Below are positions 45,662 through 49,090 of a stretch of 49,090 nucleotides of DNA, one piece after another. Under the pieces are notes generated by a model. That model ran no database searches, was not told the DNA's origin, and worked only from the letters and a program-made list of their open reading frames with translations. A program made the translations under genes and the position numbers. Origin of the DNA: Hamadaea sp. (GTDB lineage: Bacteria; Actinomycetota; Actinomycetes; Mycobacteriales; Micromonosporaceae); the NCBI RefSeq assembly GCF_013362815.1, contig NZ_JABFVK010000022.1, positions 1 to 49,090 on the forward strand, written 5' to 3'. How positions within the stretch are numbered: the first letter of the stretch is position 1; every line of letters starts with the position of its first letter.

Positions 45662-46449
45662 GCCCCACTATAGGCAGGCGGCCGCTTCTCGACGAAGGCG
45701 AAGGTGCCCTCCCGATGATCATGGGTGGACCCGCAGTCGGCCTGGGCCTCGGCCTCCACCGCCAGCGCTTCGGCGAGCGATCCGGCCGCGCCTTCGACCA
45801 GTTCGCGCTTGATCGCGGCGTACGCCCGAGTCGGCCCCTCGGCCAGCCGGGCGGCCAGCTCCTGGGCGGCCGGGAGAACGGCCTCGTCGTCGTCGACCAG
45901 CCGGGTCAGCAGCCCGAGGTCGAGGGCGGCCTGGGCGCGTACCGGCTCGGCGAGCATCAGCAGCTCGACGGCTTTGGCGTGGCCGACCAGGCGCGGCAGG
46001 ATCCAGGACGCCCCGGTGTCACCGGCGAGGCCCACCTTGGCGAAGGCCATCAGCAGGCTGGTCGACGGCCCACCGATCCGGAAGTCCGAGAGCAGGGCCA
46101 ACGACGCCCCCGCACCGGCGGCCGCCCCGCGTACTGCGGCGATCACCGGCACCGGCAGGGTGGCGAGCGTGAGCGCGATCGGGTTGTAGTGCTCGCTGAC
46201 CGTCCGCAGTGGGGTGTCGCTACCGCTCTCGAGGAAGCCGACATGCTCTCGCAGATCCTGGCCGACGCAGAACGCCCGGGTTCCCGCGCCGGTCAGCACG
46301 ACCGCGCGTACCGAGGGATCGGTGGAAAGCCCGCCGAGGGTGTCCCGCAACGCTTCCTTCAGCGGCACGTCCAGCGCGTTCATCGCATCGGGCCGGTTCA
46401 TCGTCAGCGTCACGACGCCGCCGGAGCGGTCTACGAGCAGCGGATCCAT
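45658..46449 (-). CDS. Enoyl-CoA hydratase/isomerase family protein
   Basis: A 263-residue crotonase-fold enzyme (starts MDPLLVDRSGGVVTLTMNRP). The oxyanion-hole segments are FCVGQDLREH and AVRGAAAGAGASLALLSDFRI, and GLAGDTGASWILPRLVG is the substrate helix. The GQDL pattern and the position directly after a PaaX-type regulator suggest a PaaG-like ring 1,2-epoxyphenylacetyl-CoA isomerase or another hydratase; no other paa gene is in the window. ATG 46449 touches the paaX stop (TGATG). Confidence 0.9.
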   Translation of the reverse strand: MDPLLVDRSGGVVTLTMNRPDAMNALDVPLKEALRDTLGGLSTDPSVRAVVLTGAGTRAFCVGQDLREHVGFLESGSDTPLRTVSEHYNPIALTLATLPVPVIAAVRGAAAGAGASLALLSDFRIGGPSTSLLMAFAKVGLAGDTGASWILPRLVGHAKAVELLMLAEPVRAQAALDLGLLTRLVDDDEAVLPAAQELAARLAEGPTRAYAAIKRELVEGAAGSLAEALAVEAEAQADCGSTHDHREGTFAFVEKRPPAYSGA

Positions 46450-47246
46450 CAAGGTCTCCCATCACTCAGGCAGGTGGTCACGAAGCGGTCGGCCGCCGGG
46501 CGCAGCCGGGCCGCGTGGCGGTCGAAGAAGGCGGCCGCCGCCGTACCGGCCCAGCCGTCGGGCAGGAGGGCGAGGGGCAGCTGCGGATCGGAGAACAGGA
46601 AGCCGCGCCAGGCGTGGACCAGCTGGAACCGGGCGGCGTACGCCTGCTCGTCCGGGGTCCGCGCGCTGACGGCGGTGACGATCGGGCGCAGATCTTCGAC
46701 GAACTTCTCGTACTCGGCGGCGATCTCGGTCAGGTCCCACGCCCGCCGGACGAGCGCCATCGCGCCGGGCACCCCGCCGTGGTGGCTCGAGGAGAACCGT
46801 TCGTACGCCACGTCGGAGTCCTGCAGCAACGGCTCGATCTCGGGGGACGGGCGGGCGGCCACCCAGGCCCCGTCGCTGAGGCGGGCGTACCCGAGGAAGG
46901 ACAGTGCGGAGAGGAGGCGTTCGCGCGGCCGCCGCTCGGCCGGGAGGGTGAGCGTGATCAGGTCGAACCGGCCGTCCCAGCCGGCTCGGGTGGTGCGGTA
47001 GATTCGCGCGGCCGCCGCGTCGAGGCGGCGTTCGGCCCGCGCGGTCAGCTGATACCCGGGACCGGCGGGGGTGCGTGTCGCGGCGAGCCAGCCTTGGCGC
47101 ACCATACGGGAGACCGCGGTACGCACCGCGGGAGCGGCGATGCCGACCGGAGCCAGCAGCCGGACCAGGGCGGCGACCGGCGCGCGACCACCCCGGGATC
47201 GGAGGTGGTCGCCGTACAGATCGAAGAGCGCCGACCGGGCCTGCAT
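46449..47246 (-). CDS. PaaX-family transcriptional repressor
   Basis: A 265-residue regulator of the PaaX family (phenylacetyl-CoA-responsive). An N-terminal winged helix (ALFDLYGDHLRSRGG; PAVRTAVSRMVRQGWL) is followed by the PaaX middle and C-terminal domains (WDGRFDLITLTLPAERRPRE; AWRGFLFSDPQLPLALLPDGW). It starts at ATG 47246 and overlaps the hydratase gene. A repressive role on the operon is expected from the family. Confidence 0.93.
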   Translation of the reverse strand: MQARSALFDLYGDHLRSRGGRAPVAALVRLLAPVGIAAPAVRTAVSRMVRQGWLAATRTPAGPGYQLTARAERRLDAAAARIYRTTRAGWDGRFDLITLTLPAERRPRERLLSALSFLGYARLSDGAWVAARPSPEIEPLLQDSDVAYERFSSSHHGGVPGAMALVRRAWDLTEIAAEYEKFVEDLRPIVTAVSARTPDEQAYAARFQLVHAWRGFLFSDPQLPLALLPDGWAGTAAAAFFDRHAARLRPAADRFVTTCLSDGRP

Positions 47247-47250
47247 AGCC

Positions 47251-47297
47251 GCAAATTGTTACACTTTGTGGCCGTTTTAGCTAGCAATTGTCACATC
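47251..47297 (-). promoter_or_regulatory. Promoter region of paaX with two AATTGTYACA repeats
   Basis: AATTGTTACA near 47253 and AATTGTCACA near 47285 are about 32 bp apart, three helical turns, just upstream of the paaX start. They could bind PaaX. The low-GC context (AAATTGTTACACTTTGTG) contrasts with the surroundings. Confidence 0.45.
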
Positions 47298-47449
47298 GAT
47301 GGCGGCCCGGTTTGGGCTTCGTGGCAGCGATCAGGGAAAATCATTGGTCGGGACCATGCACCGGTCCACCCATCCGGTGCGTTCCTGGATGGCTGACGCG
47401 CGGCGGGGAGACCCGCTGCCCCTGGTGGGAAGTCTGAGGGGAGACAAAC

Positions 47450-47617
47450 ATGGCGGCGATGAAGCCGCGGACGGGCGACGGTCCGCTTGAGGTCACCAAA
47501 GAGGGCCGGGGCATCGTCATGCGGGTGCCGCTGGAAGGCGGCGGTCGCCTGGTGGTCGAAATGACCCCAGACGAGGCCACCCGCCTCGGCGAGGCCCTGA
47601 AGGAGGCCGTGGGCTGA
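47450..47617 (+). CDS. DUF3117 small protein
   Basis: A 55-residue protein beginning MAAMKPRTGDGPLEVTKEG and containing RGIVMRVPLEGGGRLVVEM, which matches the conserved actinobacterial DUF3117 family along its full length. A GAGGGGAGA box precedes the ATG. Function is unknown. A long hairpin follows at 47684-47729. Confidence 0.95.
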   Translation: MAAMKPRTGDGPLEVTKEGRGIVMRVPLEGGGRLVVEMTPDEATRLGEALKEAVG

Positions 47618-47683
47618 GGCGCCGCTTCACAGCGTGCCTTGAGGGCGTGGCCCACCGGCGGATCGACTCGACAACTGAACACA

Positions 47684-47729
47684 GAACGCGCTGCTGCGAC
47701 GGTTGGCCGACCGATGCGGCGGCGCGTTC
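47684..47729 (+). terminator. Hairpin between the DUF3117 and aminopeptidase genes
   Basis: GAACGCGCTGCTGC (47684-47697) pairs with GCGGCGGCGCGTTC (47716-47729), with two G-U wobbles in RNA. It begins 67 nt after the DUF3117 stop and ends 12 nt before the -10-like TAGGGT of the next gene, so it probably terminates DUF3117 transcription. Confidence 0.65.
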
Positions 47730-47753
47730 GCGTTCTCGACTAGGGTGGGCGTC

Positions 47754-49090
47754 ATGGTCGACTTCCGGCTCGCCGAGACGCCCCCCTCCGAAGCGACGGT
47801 CGTCGCTGTCCCCGCTCCGTCGGCCGGCGGCCGCTGGGACATTCCGGAGGCCGAAGCGTTCCTGACGCAGACCGGGCACACCGGTGAAGCGGGCCGGATC
47901 GAGAAGCTCGTTCGTCCCTTGTCGAGGCCTTCGACCGTTTTCTTCGCCGGGGTCGGTCCCGGCGACGAGGCGGGCTGGCGAGCGGCGGGAGCGGCGATCG
48001 TGCGGTCGGCAGGCAAAGCGACGTCGATCACAGTCGACCTGACTTCTGCGGTCGATCACAACGCCGCTACCAGGGGTTTCGTGGAGGGTGCCGGGCTGGC
48101 CGCGTACCACGCCAATCCGGCGAAGCGATCGCCACTGACCGATGTGACCCTCCTCGTCCCCGACCCGATCGCCGCCGCCGAGGCGCTGGAACAGGGCCGG
48201 TCCGTCGTCGAGCGCACGTCGTTCGCCCGGACGCTGACCAACACGCCGTCGTCGACGAAGGACCCGGCCTGGTTCGTCGACCAGGTCAACGCGGCGGCGA
48301 CCCGCGCCGGGGTGGGTGTCGAGGTCTGGGACGTCGACCGGCTGCGGAACGAGGGCTTCAACGGCATCCTCGCGGTCGGCGGCGGGTCGACGCGGGGTCC
48401 GCGAATGCTCCAGCTCGACTACGCGCCTTCCGACGCGACCAGGCACATCGTCCTCGTGGGCAAGGGCATCACGTTCGACACCGGCGGCATCGACATCAAA
48501 CCGGCCGAGGCCATGCTGCTCATGCGCAAGGACATGGGCGGGGCGGCCGCCGTCGTCGGCGCGGTGCTCGCGGCGGCCGATCTTCAGCTGCCGGTACGCG
48601 TGACGGCGCTGACGCCGTTGGCGGAGAACATGATCTCCGGAACCGCCTGGCGTCCCGGCGACGTGATCGAGCACTACGGCGGGCTGACCACCGAGGTGCG
48701 CAGCACCGACGCCGAAGGGCGCATCGTCCTCGCCGACGCCATGGCATACGCCGTCGAGCAGTATTCCCCCGACTTCCTCATCGACGTGGCGACGCTGACC
48801 GGCGCCAACCGGGTGGCCCTCGGCCGCCGGATCGGCGCTCTCATGGCCGACGACGACGACCTGGCCGACGCGCTGCTCGCCGCGGCCGCCCGAGCCGGGG
48901 AGGGTCTTTGGCGGCTGCCCCTGCCCGGCGACTACGTCTCCATGGTCACCAGCGAGATCGCCGACCTCTACAACCACAGCGACGGCGGGGCCGGGACGAT
49001 CACGGCCGGGCTCTTCCTCCGGGAGTTCGCGGGCAAGCAGCGCGACCGTTGGGCCCACATCGACATGTCGTCGCCGTCGTGGACCGACGA
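47754..49090 (+). CDS. pepA: Leucyl aminopeptidase, M17 family (3' end cut by window edge)
   Basis: Metallo-aminopeptidase releasing N-terminal residues from peptides. About 445 residues are visible (starts MVDFRLAETPPSEATVV); the N-terminal domain is followed by the catalytic domain with LVGKGITFDTGGIDIKP (metal ligands Lys and Asp), RKDMGGAAAVVGAV and STDAEGRIVLADAMAY (NTDAEGR-type motif with Ser for Asn). TAGGGT ends 8 nt before the ATG and no ribosome-binding site is seen, so a leaderless mRNA is likely. The window ends within the last domain. Confidence 0.94.
   Translation, partial: MVDFRLAETPPSEATVVAVPAPSAGGRWDIPEAEAFLTQTGHTGEAGRIEKLVRPLSRPSTVFFAGVGPGDEAGWRAAGAAIVRSAGKATSITVDLTSAVDHNAATRGFVEGAGLAAYHANPAKRSPLTDVTLLVPDPIAAAEALEQGRSVVERTSFARTLTNTPSSTKDPAWFVDQVNAAATRAGVGVEVWDVDRLRNEGFNGILAVGGGSTRGPRMLQLDYAPSDATRHIVLVGKGITFDTGGIDIKPAEAMLLMRKDMGGAAAVVGAVLAAADLQLPVRVTALTPLAENMISGTAWRPGDVIEHYGGLTTEVRSTDAEGRIVLADAMAYAVEQYSPDFLIDVATLTGANRVALGRRIGALMADDDDLADALLAAAARAGEGLWRLPLPGDYVSMVTSEIADLYNHSDGGAGTITAGLFLREFAGKQRDRWAHIDMSSPSWTD

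Noticed and set aside
47517-49058. A 513-codon open frame antisense to the DUF3117 and aminopeptidase genes
   Set aside because: It spans two well-supported genes and two intergenic signals on the other strand, and its product looks like no protein family.

Overview
The window is high-GC DNA (roughly 70 %) with GTG starts, ATGA/GTGA gene overlaps, likely leaderless starts and many intergenic palindromes. Gene content and order (rplM-rpsI-glmM-glmS, acpS-nnrD-alr-hydrolase-tsaE, tsaB-rimI-tsaD, groES behind two CIRCE boxes) indicate an actinobacterial chromosome. Micromonosporaceae (Actinoplanes/Micromonospora relatives) is my best guess, but that rank is an inference. Most of the window is core chromosome. 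I see no insertion sequence, prophage, CRISPR array, rRNA or tRNA, and no gene-free stretch longer than 300 bases.

Layout. 1-470: 3' part of groES and its two HrcA operators. 484-2289: a THUMP-like methyltransferase and a YbaK-type deacylase. 2348-4285: a MarR/ArsR-like regulator with its operator, coupled to an MFS exporter. 4374-7846: a two-subunit ABC exporter with complementary degenerate ATPase sites. 7927-10355: tsaB-rimI-tsaD plus a small unknown gene, converging on tsaE. 10461-15263 (minus strand): acpS-nnrD-alr-hydrolase-tsaE. 15397-17102: a small YxxxD protein coupled to a WXG-type alpha/beta hydrolase, a possible type VII-secreted pair. 17106-21494 (minus strand): rplM-rpsI, glmM, glmS.

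21792-33176 is a nitrate/nitrite assimilation region: narK transporter, then (after a nitroreductase/MarR pair and a PemK/MazF-type toxin-antitoxin pair) nasC nitrate reductase, its FAD electron-transfer partner, nirB, nirD and the HemD-like regulator nnaR. The cluster would take up nitrate, reduce it to nitrite and then to ammonium. 33227-35029 holds a membrane protein and a DinB protein separated by unusual repeats. 35026-40203 (minus strand) is a complete six-gene thiamin operon, thiE-O-S-G-D-C, behind one TPP riboswitch, making the thiazole (thiO/S/G) and pyrimidine (thiC/D) halves and joining them (thiE). Then come a secreted GH18 chitinase, an ABC-F ATPase, an MgtE-like regulatory protein coupled to a DUF1003 membrane protein, a paaX-echA-small-gene operon, a DUF3117 gene and the 5' part of an M17 leucyl aminopeptidase cut by the window end.

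The least explained part is the intergenic DNA. At least three separate palindromic repeat families occur more than once in the window: TTATCCCGGGATAA clusters, GATCAGGG...TCGAATCTT stem-loops, and a 56-57 bp CAGATCACGG element. One copy of the last encodes the C-terminal tail of ThiE.
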